From the NCBI GenBank assembly GCA_041653635.1, contig JBAZFC010000001.1:434001-498000 (forward strand): a DNA stretch of 64,000 bases. Direction: 5' to 3'. Below are positions 53,224 through 60,880 of the stretch, piece after piece (positions within the stretch are counted from its first letter, which is position 1; each line of letters begins with the position of its first letter). The DNA is from CAIXOA01 sp041653635. GTDB taxonomy: Archaea > Micrarchaeota > Micrarchaeia > Anstonellales > Bilamarchaeaceae. Made by a program: the position numbers and the translations under genes. The notes under the pieces are model-generated. The model was not told the DNA's origin. It searched no databases and was given only the letters and a program-made list of their open reading frames with translations.

Positions 53224-53934
53224 ATGTATGGGGTTACGCCACAAGCTTATGACCGGGCAATAACAGTCTTCAGCCCGGACGGAAGGCTTTTCCAGGTAGA
53301 ATATGCAAAAGAGGCAGTGAAGAGGGGCGCCACAGCGGTAGGCGTCTGCACGATGGACGCGGTCGCGCTGGTCGCATACAAAGCCGCGCATTCGCGCCTC
53401 GTGGTCCCGGAATCCATGCAGAAGATTTTTGACGTGGACAACCATGTCTGCGTCACCGCGAGCGGCCTGATTGCGGATGCGCGCCGCCTCGTGGACATAG
53501 CGCGGACGCACGCACAGAGGCACAGCATGACCTTCAACGAGCCCGTGCCAACCGAGTCCATAGCAAAGCACGTTTGCGACCTCATGCAGTTATACACCCA
53601 ATACGGGGGCATACGGCCCTTCGGCGTCTCCCTCCTCGTTGCGGGGGTGGGCAAGGGCGGCCCCGAGCTCTACGAGGCGGAGCCGAGCGGCGCCATGACA
53701 GGCTACTACGCGGATTCCGTGGGGAACGCGAAGAAGGAAGTGGACGAGCTCCTTGAGAAGAAGTTTGACAGGAAAATGGACATAAAGGACGCGATAGGCG
53801 TTGCGGTTGATGCGCTCAAGCAGACGAGCGAAACCAAGCTCACCGCGGACAACATAGAGGTGCGCTACGCAACGGTCGCATCACCCAAATTCGTCCCCAT
53901 GACCGAGAAGGAAATCGCAAAATACTTGAAATAG
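53224..53934 (+). CDS. psmA: 20S proteasome alpha subunit
   Basis: 236 residues. The family N-terminus YDRAITVFSPDGRLFQVEYAKEAVKRGATAVGV is clear, and GVSLLVAGV, EAEPSGAMTGYYADSVG match. The alpha ring gates the chamber and has no catalytic Thr. Start ATG at 53224 (MYGVTPQ) rather than a GTG nine bases earlier, with GGGTG upstream. It ends just before repeat copy C. Confidence 0.96.
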   Translation: MYGVTPQAYDRAITVFSPDGRLFQVEYAKEAVKRGATAVGVCTMDAVALVAYKAAHSRLVVPESMQKIFDVDNHVCVTASGLIADARRLVDIARTHAQRHSMTFNEPVPTESIAKHVCDLMQLYTQYGGIRPFGVSLLVAGVGKGGPELYEAEPSGAMTGYYADSVGNAKKEVDELLEKKFDRKMDIKDAIGVAVDALKQTSETKLTADNIEVRYATVASPKFVPMTEKEIAKYLK

Positions 53935-53964
53935 ATTTTAGATTTCCAGATTAAGGCGCGCCCC

Positions 53965-54062
53965 TCCAAGAAGAAGAGGGGGGCGCCCCCTCCTCTCTTT
54001 AGGGTAATCATACCTCCCCCCCCCACTTCACTAGGGGGACGCTTTGCACGTACTCCTCACGC
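53965..54062 (+). repeat. interspersed hairpin repeat, copy C
   Basis: Stem GAGGGGG-GCG-CCCCCTC, then TCTTTAGGGTAATCATACC, a C-run, CACTTCAC, and GCTTTGCACGTACTCCTCACGC. Same orientation as copy B; the two enclose the P-type ATPase and psmA. It fills the 140-base gap between psmA and pyrH. Confidence 0.85.
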
Positions 54063-54074
54063 GCTTTTCTGCAA

Positions 54075-54758
54075 TCATTGCGAAGAAACAATAGTCCCGG
54101 CGTGCCTCTTTCCTTTTACTGCCTTTTCCAAATCCTTAACATTTTTCCCGCCCACAAAGTGCAGCTCTATCCCGCTCCTTTTCGCGAGCTTGCACGCCAC
54201 CATGTCAAACACGAAATTAGTGCCCGGCGCCCTCTGGTCGTATTTCTGCGCCATCTCCAACAGTTGCGCGTGCGTCATCTTGTCAAATTTCTTCGCGGAG
54301 GGGTTGCCCTTCGGGTCCGAATCGTAAATCCCGTCCACGTTGCTCAGATTGACCAATCTTTTTGCCCCGATTGCCTCCGCGAGCAATACGGAATCCGTGT
54401 CCGTAGTAATGCCTGGAATCGTCCCTCCCATCACCACAATCTTGTGCCCGCCCAGCGCGGCTGCCGCCTTTCCGAAGTCCCTGAACACCTTCGGGTGCGC
54501 CACATCCCGGAACAATGCGAGCATGAGCTGTGCGTTCAATCTTGTCGCCGCCACAGCCGCTTCGTCCGCAACGAAATTGTTGCCGCAAAATTCCCGCGCG
54601 GCGGACGCATATTCCCTCGCAACCTTCCCGCCTCCGGTGACAATCCCCAGCTCCTCGCCGCTTTTCATCACCATGTCCTTGAATTCCTTGAGGAACGCGT
54701 GGTCTATGCTGCCCGTACCGTTGATCAAGCTTCCCCCAAGAGAGATTACGACTGCCAT
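54075..54758 (-). CDS. pyrH: UMP kinase, archaeal type
   Basis: 227-residue amino-acid-kinase fold enzyme that makes UDP. MAVVISLGGSLI, IVTGGGKVAREYASA, VVMGGTIPGITTDTDSVLLAEAIGA, LVNLSNVDGIYDSDPK and the end GTIVSSQ fit the archaeal PyrH group. It complements carAB in pyrimidine synthesis. Confidence 0.95.
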   Translation of the reverse strand: MAVVISLGGSLINGTGSIDHAFLKEFKDMVMKSGEELGIVTGGGKVAREYASAAREFCGNNFVADEAAVAATRLNAQLMLALFRDVAHPKVFRDFGKAAAALGGHKIVVMGGTIPGITTDTDSVLLAEAIGAKRLVNLSNVDGIYDSDPKGNPSAKKFDKMTHAQLLEMAQKYDQRAPGTNFVFDMVACKLAKRSGIELHFVGGKNVKDLEKAVKGKRHAGTIVSSQ

Positions 54759-54808
54759 GCGCAGACATTAGTTCGTAAGTTTATAATGTTTTCAGTGCCC
54801 TGCGCAAA

Positions 54809-55711
54809 TCAAATCCTGCACGAAACCCCGTGCTTCAAATAGTATTTCTGGTGGTATTCCTCAGCAGGATAGAATTCGCCCGCAGGCACTATCTCCGTCA
54901 CAATAGGATTTCTATGTTTCTTCCCCTCCCCCTCTTTGGATTCCCTCGCCTCCTTCTCCTGTTTTTTGGAATGGAAAAATATCACGGAGCGGTACTGCGT
55001 TCCAAAATCCGGCCCCTGCCTGTTCGGCGTAGTGGGGTCGTGCATCCTCCAGAAAACATCCAGCAATTGCTTATACGATACTTTTGATGGGTCAAACTCC
55101 ACCCGCACGGATTCCGCATGCCCCGTCTTCCCGCCGTGCACTTCCCAGTAAGTAGGGTTCTTCGCAGTCCCTCCTGCATATCCCGCGGTGGTGGAAACCA
55201 CGCCCTTCACGGCATCAAACTGCTCCTGCACGTGCCAGAAGCACCCAGCAGCAAAAGTAGCAATCTCAGTCTTCATCTCCCCAGCATACGGCTTCAGCGC
55301 AGCCGCATTTATGCAATACCTCTTCCCGGTGGGAGGCGGCCCGTCGTCAAACACATGCCCCAGGTGCGCCCCGCAACGGGCGCACAAAACCTCCTTCCTT
55401 TCCATAAAGAGGTCCTTATCCACTTTTATCCGCACATTCAATTCAGATACCGGCTCCCAGAAGCTCGGCCACCCGGTGCCGGACTCAAACTTCCTGCCCA
55501 CCTCAAACAAATCAGTCCCGCAGCACACGCACTGGTACAGCCCCCTTCCCAGAGGAACATCGCACTTGCCGGTGAAGGGCATTTCCGTCCCTTTCTTCCG
55601 TGTAATTTCAAACTGTTCCGGGGTGAGGATTTTCCTCCACTCCGCGTCCGCCTTCACTACTTCCGGCAATTCCTCAACCGCCTTCTTCCTGGCGTTGAAA
55701 ATCCTTACCAT
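54809..55711 (-). CDS. msrBA: MsrB-MsrA fusion, peptide methionine sulfoxide reductase
   Basis: 300 residues in B-A order. MsrB part (1-145): zinc Cys61, Cys64, Cys110 and Cys113, catalytic Cys133 in RYCINAAAL. MsrA part (148-300): GCFWHVQEQF with catalytic Cys157, then GYAGGTAKNPTYWEVHGGKTGHAE and TPNRQGPDFGTQYRS. It repairs both Met sulfoxide epimers. The order B-A is less common than A-B. Likely acquired from bacteria, an inference from family distribution. Confidence 0.95.
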   Translation of the reverse strand: MVRIFNARKKAVEELPEVVKADAEWRKILTPEQFEITRKKGTEMPFTGKCDVPLGRGLYQCVCCGTDLFEVGRKFESGTGWPSFWEPVSELNVRIKVDKDLFMERKEVLCARCGAHLGHVFDDGPPPTGKRYCINAAALKPYAGEMKTEIATFAAGCFWHVQEQFDAVKGVVSTTAGYAGGTAKNPTYWEVHGGKTGHAESVRVEFDPSKVSYKQLLDVFWRMHDPTTPNRQGPDFGTQYRSVIFFHSKKQEKEARESKEGEGKKHRNPIVTEIVPAGEFYPAEEYHQKYYLKHGVSCRI

Positions 55712-55721
55712 GCAACCGCCC

Positions 55722-56219
55722 CTAGACCAGGACCTTCTTCATTATCTCGTTGTCCGTAAACAGTTTCGTGAAGGGTTTGATATAAGCCAAAAACTTGAGG
55801 GGCCTCACTATGTACATCCTTCCGTTCTTCCACAGGGGCTTGAACCCCAATCTATACACGACCATCTCGTCCGTCTTGGTGCATTTCCTGAAATAGACCG
55901 TTCCGTCCGCCCCTATCCCCCCCATTGAATCAAACAATCCCGCAAGGAAGGAAGCGCTGTACTCATTCTTGTACTTGAACCTCTCCCCCTCCTCCTCAAC
56001 CGTCTTCTGGAAAAACCGCCTGTACGCCGTATTGTAGAAATAGACCGTGTCCTCCCCGCCCAATATCTTCCCGACTTCCGCAATCTTCGCCTTCATGCAC
56101 ACATCAGTAAAAACAGCAAGAATCTCTTCGCTCCCGCTCACACCCAGCCCCGACGGGGCCCTCCTGTCCTTCCACAATCCTATAATATAGGATAATTCCG
56201 GGGTGAGCTTTACCTTCAT
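55722..56219 (-). CDS. degenerate LAGLIDADG-fold protein
   Basis: 165 residues. Two LAGLIDADG-like helices are visible: LSYIIGLWKDRR at residues ~9-20 and SFLAGLFDSMGGIGADGTVYF at ~90-110. In the second, the last acidic residue of LAGLIDADG is Met (FDSMG), and the first motif lacks both acids (LWKDRR), so nuclease activity is unlikely. It is free-standing with no intein or intron around it. It overlaps the 56216 gene by four bases, so it is coupled to it. Possibly domesticated as a regulator. Confidence 0.65.
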   Translation of the reverse strand: MKVKLTPELSYIIGLWKDRRAPSGLGVSGSEEILAVFTDVCMKAKIAEVGKILGGEDTVYFYNTAYRRFFQKTVEEEGERFKYKNEYSASFLAGLFDSMGGIGADGTVYFRKCTKTDEMVVYRLGFKPLWKNGRMYIVRPLKFLAYIKPFTKLFTDNEIMKKVLV

Positions 56220-56704
56220 CCTTTTGCCCTCTTCCTTACCCTCTCCTCCTCTTCCTCTTCAAACTTAACAACCGGCACCTTCTTGGCCGGCACGAAGCCT
56301 CCGAGCCTCTGCGAGGTGCTCATGTTTATGGAATTCAATATCTCGCCGGCGAGCAGGTCGTCCCTGTCGCCCTGCACGTTGTGCTTCAGTTTCTTTTCGG
56401 CGCTAAGCGGCACCCTCGCTTCGTTGAAAATCTGCTCCAGAAGCGTCTCATCCGCCTTCGTGAACGGCTCCTTCCCGTCCAATATCCTCGCGTGCGCCTT
56501 CTCCAGCACGCCCGCGAACCTGTTTATGTCCGCCTTGCTGGCGCCGCCCACCTTGAGCGCTGAAAGCAGCCCGGCCGCAAGCACCACGTTCCTCTTCTTG
56601 GTCCTGTTCAGCAGCCGGGAAAGCGTGCCCGCCTCCTTCGTGGAGAGCTTGCCCTTCACCGCCGCAAGAACCTTCGCGGAAAACCCTGAGAAATCCTCTG
56701 GCAT
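56216..56704 (-). CDS. hypothetical helical protein
   Basis: 162 residues, helical, with the N-terminal half rich in Lys/Leu (KVLAAVKGKLSTKEAGTLSRLLNRTKKRNVVLAAGLLSAL) and a very charged end (KFEEEEEERVRKRAKG). No known domain recognised. It is coupled to the LAGLIDADG-like gene by an ATGA-type overlap, so the two probably work together. Confidence 0.55.
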   Translation of the reverse strand: MPEDFSGFSAKVLAAVKGKLSTKEAGTLSRLLNRTKKRNVVLAAGLLSALKVGGASKADINRFAGVLEKAHARILDGKEPFTKADETLLEQIFNEARVPLSAEKKLKHNVQGDRDDLLAGEILNSINMSTSQRLGGFVPAKKVPVVKFEEEEEERVRKRAKG

Positions 56705-56779
56705 GGGCGTCTTTCTTTTCGCACATTTATAAGATTTCCGGCGTGTGCGTTGCAGTCCGGCGGCGCGTTCCCGCCGCGC

Positions 56780-57154
56780 CTATTCCGGGCCCATCCTGAA
56801 CACTACCGGAACCGGGAAGGGCGCCATCACGTTCTTGTGCAGCACGATTGCATTCTCCCCGGGAATGCAGGTGTTCGCCTCCAGCGTGTCCATCCCAATG
56901 CACAGACCCGTAAGTTCCGTTATCTCCTCCGCGCCCTCGTGCATCTTCCCCTCGTCTATCCCGAACGTCCCGCCCATCCACTCATCATGCGAAGACGGCT
57001 GGAGCCCTCCCTTGAGCCAGATTACCCTCCACGCGTCCTCGGCCAATTCATATTGGTAGAGCGAGGAATGCTGGACCGGCTGGTGCAGTAGCCCGAATGA
57101 GGAAAAGGAGAGCAGCACCACCAGCGCGATGAGCGCCTCCACGGTCTTCAGCAT
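56780..57154 (-). CDS. small secreted or membrane-anchored protein
   Basis: 124 residues. A hydrophobic N-terminus (MLKTVEALIALVVLLSFSSFG), then a soluble domain (QYELAEDAWRVIWLKGGLQPSS...EITELTGLCIGMDTLEANTC) with one Cys pair. The E five residues before a hydrophobic run (VEALIALVVLL) is pilin-like, but no prepilin site is obvious. Unknown role. It is divergent from rfcL across the duplicated promoter region. Confidence 0.5.
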   Translation of the reverse strand: MLKTVEALIALVVLLSFSSFGLLHQPVQHSSLYQYELAEDAWRVIWLKGGLQPSSHDEWMGGTFGIDEGKMHEGAEEITELTGLCIGMDTLEANTCIPGENAIVLHKNVMAPFPVPVVFRMGPE

Positions 57155-57192
57155 GCATGCGTCTTTTCCAAGAAACCTATTTAATTACTATT

Positions 57193-57236
57193 TGAGTAAT
57201 CCCCCCGATGCTTCTTACCGAGAAATACGCCCCTCA
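57193..57236 (+). repeat. duplicated rfcL 5' end, upstream (non-functional) copy
   Basis: 44 bases that match the real rfcL start at 57364-57407 with about five differences. The copy includes ATG and the first nine codons (MLLTEKYAP), then runs into repeat copy D. Its own TATA-like TATTTAATTA lies just upstream, so it looks like the original promoter and start, cut off from the gene. Confidence 0.85.
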
Positions 57237-57331
57237 CCCAAAAACGCGGGGAGGGCACTCCCCCCATTTTTAGGGTTCATTCTGACCCCCTCCCACTTCA
57301 CTTTGAAACCCTTTGCCCGCACTCCTTACGC
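57237..57331 (+). repeat. interspersed hairpin repeat, copy D
   Basis: AAAAACGC, stem GGGGAG-GGCA-CTCCCC, TTTTTAGGGTTCATTCTGACC, C-run, CACTTCAC, and CCCTTTGCCCGCACTCCTTACGC. It lies between the two copies of the rfcL start. It is closest to copy E downstream of rfcL. Confidence 0.85.
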
Positions 57332-57349
57332 ACGCGGTTTTCCTTAATC

Positions 57350-57357
57350 TTATAAAT
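57350..57357 (+). promoter_or_regulatory. TATA box for rfcL
   Basis: TTATAAAT, 26 bases before the ATG at 57379, giving a leaderless mRNA. It lies just after repeat copy D. Confidence 0.5.
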
Positions 57358-57363
57358 TGTCTT

Positions 57364-57407
57364 TCAGTAATTCCTGCGATGCTTCTAACCGAGAAATACG
57401 CCCCTCA
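57364..57407 (+). repeat. duplicated rfcL 5' end, functional copy
   Basis: Second copy of the 44-base duplication; it contains the ATG (57379) and the first codons of the working rfcL gene. See 57193-57236. Confidence 0.85.
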
Positions 57408-58812
57408 AAAAATTGAGGAAATACCCGGCAACACCGAGCTTAAGCAGAAGCTCAGGCGCTGGGCCCTCAACTGGGGAAGGGGCGAGCCGGGCAAGCCAAT
57501 CCTGCTCACCGGCCCCACGGGCACAGGCAAAACTGCTCTTGCCGTAGCCCTTGCCACGGAAATGGGGCTTGAGCTTGTGCAGATGGGCGCGAGCGAGCTG
57601 CGCAACAGGGAACGTGTGGAAAAAATAATGCATGGGGCGATGATGGCGTCCACCCTCTCCGGGAAAGGCAAGCTGGTTCTAATAGACGACGTTGATGCGA
57701 TGTCCGGAAGGGAGGACTCGGGTGGCGTCTCCTCCATAGCGTCCGTCCTCCGCTCCCCAGCCCAGCCGATAATACTCACCGCAACCAACGCATGGGAAAA
57801 GAAGATATCCTCCCTCCGCTTCCTCTGCGACATCCTCACGCTCAAGAGGGCGATAGCCCCATCCATTGCGCGCATCCTCTCCCGCATCGCGGAGAAGGAG
57901 AGGATAGAGTGCCCGGTAGAAAAAATAGAAGGAATATCCGAGAACGCCAACGGTGACATACGAGGCGCGATAAACGACCTGCAGGCCTGCTCCCCAGGAA
58001 TGCGCGACCGCGAGAAGGACATGTTCGCGAGGATGTCCGCGCTCTACCGCTCCTCCACCTATTCCGAGGCGAGGGCGGCGGGCTTCGGGGATGTTGAGCA
58101 CGACTACTTCAAGCTCTGGATAGACGAAAACCTGCCTGCTGTCTTTTCCGGAAGCGAGTTGGCGGACGCCTACTCCTCCCTTTCAAGGGCGGACATCTTT
58201 GACGGCAGGATACATTCCCGCCAGTACTGGGGCTTCCTCCGCTACTCCGGGGATTTGATGTGCGCAGGCACCGCTCTCGCTCACCCCGGCGCGGGCCAGA
58301 GGTTCATACGCTTCTCCTTCCCTTCCTACCTGCGCCAGATGTCCGCGACCACCGCCACGCGCGCAATCCTCCGTTCCCTCCGCTCCAAGGCGGGCAGGAG
58401 GCTGCACACCTCAGGCAAGGAGGCGGAAGGATCCCTCCCCATCCTCGCATTCATGCACGCGAACAGCCCCGCCGAGGTTGAATCCTTCTACGGGCTTGAT
58501 GAAAAGGAGGTAGAGCTTCTCTCCTCCATGCTCCCGAAGGGAGTGCATGTGGTGAAGCCGGAGAAGAAAGAGGAGAAAAAGAAGGGCAAAAAAGAGGCAG
58601 ATGGGAAGGAGAGCAAAGCCGCACCGGAAGGAGCAAGCGAAACCGGGAAGGCAAGCCCCCCTGTCCGCGCGGCTGAGAAGGAAGTGAAGCGCGAGGAGAA
58701 AAAGGAGAAGGGAGTTCCCGGGAAGGAATCCGGTGAATCCACGAAGAAGGACCTCCTCCCCCCTAAGAGGCAGCCGCCGGCCCGCCATTCCAAGCTCAGC
58801 GAGTTCTTCTAG
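57379..58812 (+). CDS. rfcL: replication factor C large subunit
   Basis: 477-residue clamp-loader large subunit. MLLTEKYAPQKIEEIPGN is the family start, Walker A GPTGTGKTAL, Walker B KLVLIDDVDAM, DIRGAINDLQA, and a C-terminal Lys/Glu-rich tail (about residues 415-465) ending PPARHSKLSEFF, which resembles a PIP box-like end. A partial copy of the first ten codons lies 171 bases upstream, and repeat copies D and E flank the gene. rfcS is not in the window. Confidence 0.95.
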   Translation: MLLTEKYAPQKIEEIPGNTELKQKLRRWALNWGRGEPGKPILLTGPTGTGKTALAVALATEMGLELVQMGASELRNRERVEKIMHGAMMASTLSGKGKLVLIDDVDAMSGREDSGGVSSIASVLRSPAQPIILTATNAWEKKISSLRFLCDILTLKRAIAPSIARILSRIAEKERIECPVEKIEGISENANGDIRGAINDLQACSPGMRDREKDMFARMSALYRSSTYSEARAAGFGDVEHDYFKLWIDENLPAVFSGSELADAYSSLSRADIFDGRIHSRQYWGFLRYSGDLMCAGTALAHPGAGQRFIRFSFPSYLRQMSATTATRAILRSLRSKAGRRLHTSGKEAEGSLPILAFMHANSPAEVESFYGLDEKEVELLSSMLPKGVHVVKPEKKEEKKKGKKEADGKESKAAPEGASETGKASPPVRAAEKEVKREEKKEKGVPGKESGESTKKDLLPPKRQPPARHSKLSEFF

Positions 58813-58899
58813 AGAAAACGCGGAGGGAGCGCCCTCCCCATTTTCTTCTATCTTTCTGCCCCTCCCCACCTCCGCTTGGAAACGCTTTGCACTGCTTTA
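58811..58899 (+). repeat. interspersed hairpin repeat, copy E
   Basis: AGAGAAAACGC, stem GGAGGG-AGCG-CCCTCC, ATTTTCTTCTATCTTTCTGCC, C-run, CACCTCCGCTTGGAAACGCTTTGCACTGC. It starts at the rfcL stop codon and is diverged relative to B and C but clearly related to D. Confidence 0.75.
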
Positions 58900-59023
58900 T
58901 CCATCTCCCCCGTCGTGAGCTCTTTTGTCCGAACGCGTAGGAAAACCTCCACGTCGGTCTCGACGATAGCTTTATATTTCTTGTCTTCCGAATAGGCTCA
59001 GTATAAATTTAAGGGTGTAAGAC

Positions 59024-59239
59024 ATGGGATCCAAAATAGGAACAGAGAAAATAATGAGGGAGGACGGGTACCTCTACTTCGTCGGCAAGGACGGCTACGT
59101 CTGGAGAGTGCCGATGAAGCACAACAAGAGGGGCTCCAAGAAGAAGGTCGGGACCCAGAGGGTCGACAAGAAGAAGGGCCACCTTTACTATGTCGGCGAC
59201 GATGGGTACGTGTACCAGGCCAAAATGAAGAACGCCTGA
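59024..59239 (+). CDS. small protein with two YVGxDGYV motifs
   Basis: 71 residues built of an internal repeat: DGYLYFVGKDGYVWRVPMKHN and KGHLYYVGDDGYVYQAKMKNA, joined by a Lys/Arg-rich linker. Each unit looks like a short beta-hairpin, similar to KOW or SH3-like strands. No family name known to me; I recall similar small proteins in DPANN genomes. TTTATATTT (58971-58979) is a likely TATA box. Positive charge suggests nucleic-acid or ribosome binding (inference). S6e follows. Confidence 0.65.
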   Translation: MGSKIGTEKIMREDGYLYFVGKDGYVWRVPMKHNKRGSKKKVGTQRVDKKKGHLYYVGDDGYVYQAKMKNA

Positions 59240-59300
59240 GTTCACTACTCCCTTTTTATTTTTTCCTCCTTATTTTATTCTCACATTATAGGTGGTTTAA

Positions 59301-59684
59301 TTGAAATTAGTGATATCTGACAAAAAGACAGGCAAGTCGTATTCCGTTGAGGTCGCCGAGGACAAGCGCTCCCTCTTCGCAGGGAAGAGGATGGGCGACA
59401 CGGTCCAGGGCGACGACTTCGGGCTGTTCGGCTACACGCTGAAGCTAAGCGGCGGCAGCGACACGAGCGGCATCCCCATGAGGCGCGACATTTCCGGCTC
59501 AAGGAAGATGAAGGTCCTCCTCTCCGGAGGGCAGGGGTTCAACCCTACGCGCAGGGGGATGAGGAAGAAGAAGATGGTGCGCGGCAGCCTTTTCGGCGCG
59601 GACAACGCGCAGGTCAATGCGGTCATAGAAACATACGGCCAGGCTGCGCCCGACGAACTGTTCAAGAAGGAGGAAAAGAAGTGA
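59301..59684 (+). CDS. rps6e: 30S ribosomal protein S6e
   Basis: 127 residues: MKLVISDKKTGKSYSVEVAEDKRSLFAGKRMGDTVQGDDFGLFGYTLKLSGGSDTSGIPMRRDISG...RGMRKKKMVRGSLFGADNAQVNAVIETYG. TTG start behind GGTGG. It overlaps the aIF2-gamma gene by four bases, a conserved archaeal pairing. Confidence 0.96.
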   Translation: MKLVISDKKTGKSYSVEVAEDKRSLFAGKRMGDTVQGDDFGLFGYTLKLSGGSDTSGIPMRRDISGSRKMKVLLSGGQGFNPTRRGMRKKKMVRGSLFGADNAQVNAVIETYGQAAPDELFKKEEKK

Positions 59685-60880
59685 CCGGCTCCCCGCAGGC
59701 GGTAGTCAACATCGGCCTCCTGGGCCACGTGGACCACGGAAAGACCAGCCTCACCAAGGCGCTCACCGGCAAATGGACCGACACGCACAGCGAGGAGGTG
59801 AAGCGCGGGATATCCATCCGCCTCGGTTATGCGGACACCAACATCTATTTCTGCCCGAAATGCAATCTGCACACATTGAAGGACAAGTGCCCGAACTGCG
59901 GCGGGAAAACAGACATAAAGAGGCGCGTCTCTTTCCTTGATGCGCCGGGCCACGAGACGCTGATGACCATCGTCCTGTCCGCGTCCAGCATAATGGACGG
60001 CGCGCTTTTGCTCATCGCCGCGAACGAGCCCTGCCCGCAGCCGCAGACCGCGGAGCACCTCATGATACTCAACATAGCGGGCATAAAGAACGTCGTGGTG
60101 GTGCAGACCAAGATAGACCTCGTGACGAAAGAGCAGGCGAAGGCGCACTACGAATCCATAAGGAATTTCCTGAAGGGCTCGGTCGCGGAGAACGCGCCCA
60201 TAATCCCGGTCGTTTCCAACTATGGGATAAACGTGGATGCGGTCGCGGACGCCATAGAGCGCTCAATCCCAACGCCGCACCGGGATTCCTCTTTGCCGCC
60301 CGTGATGTTCATCTCGCGCTCATTTGACATAAACAAGCCGGGCACCCCGATTCCGAACCTCAAAGGCGGGGTGGTGGGCGGCTCCCTGGTGCAGGGAACA
60401 ATCAAGAAGGGAGACACGGTGCTCATACGCCCGGGCTTTGAGACCTCAAAAAAAGTGGTGAAGGAAGTGCAGGTGAAGGTGGAGAGCCTCATGTCCGAGG
60501 GCGGCCCGCTTGAATCCGCTGCTCCCGGAGGCCTGATTGCGGTCGGCACTTCGCTGGACCCGAACGTCGCGAAGGCGGACTCGCTCGTGGGCTGCCTTCT
60601 GGGGAAGCCGGGTTCGCTTCCCGATGCCAAGGCGGAGATTATTTTTGACCACCACCTCATCCAGAGGGAGGGCTTTGACAACCCACCCCTAAAGATGGGC
60701 GAGCCCATAGTCATAAACGTGGGCACCGCCACGGGCATAGGCGTGATTGCAGCGATAAAGAAGGGGCAGGTTCTCGCGAAGCTCAAGAAGCCGGTATGCG
60801 TGGTGAAGGGCTCCACGGTTGCGATGAGCAGGCGCGTGGGGCAGAGATGGCGGCTGGCGGGATGGGGCAAGTCCCTCTAA
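59681..60880 (+). CDS. eif2g: translation initiation factor aIF2 gamma subunit
   Basis: 399-residue GTPase of the ternary complex. G1 GHVDHGKTSL, zinc knuckle CPKCN...CPNCGG, DAPGHETLM, TKIDLV, and domain III end KLKKPVCVVKGSTVAMSRRVGQRWRLAGWG are as expected. Complete. Its stop overlaps the end of the pilin-like gene at 60877 by four bases. Confidence 0.97.
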   Translation: MTGSPQAVVNIGLLGHVDHGKTSLTKALTGKWTDTHSEEVKRGISIRLGYADTNIYFCPKCNLHTLKDKCPNCGGKTDIKRRVSFLDAPGHETLMTIVLSASSIMDGALLLIAANEPCPQPQTAEHLMILNIAGIKNVVVVQTKIDLVTKEQAKAHYESIRNFLKGSVAENAPIIPVVSNYGINVDAVADAIERSIPTPHRDSSLPPVMFISRSFDINKPGTPIPNLKGGVVGGSLVQGTIKKGDTVLIRPGFETSKKVVKEVQVKVESLMSEGGPLESAAPGGLIAVGTSLDPNVAKADSLVGCLLGKPGSLPDAKAEIIFDHHLIQREGFDNPPLKMGEPIVINVGTATGIGVIAAIKKGQVLAKLKKPVCVVKGSTVAMSRRVGQRWRLAGWGKSL

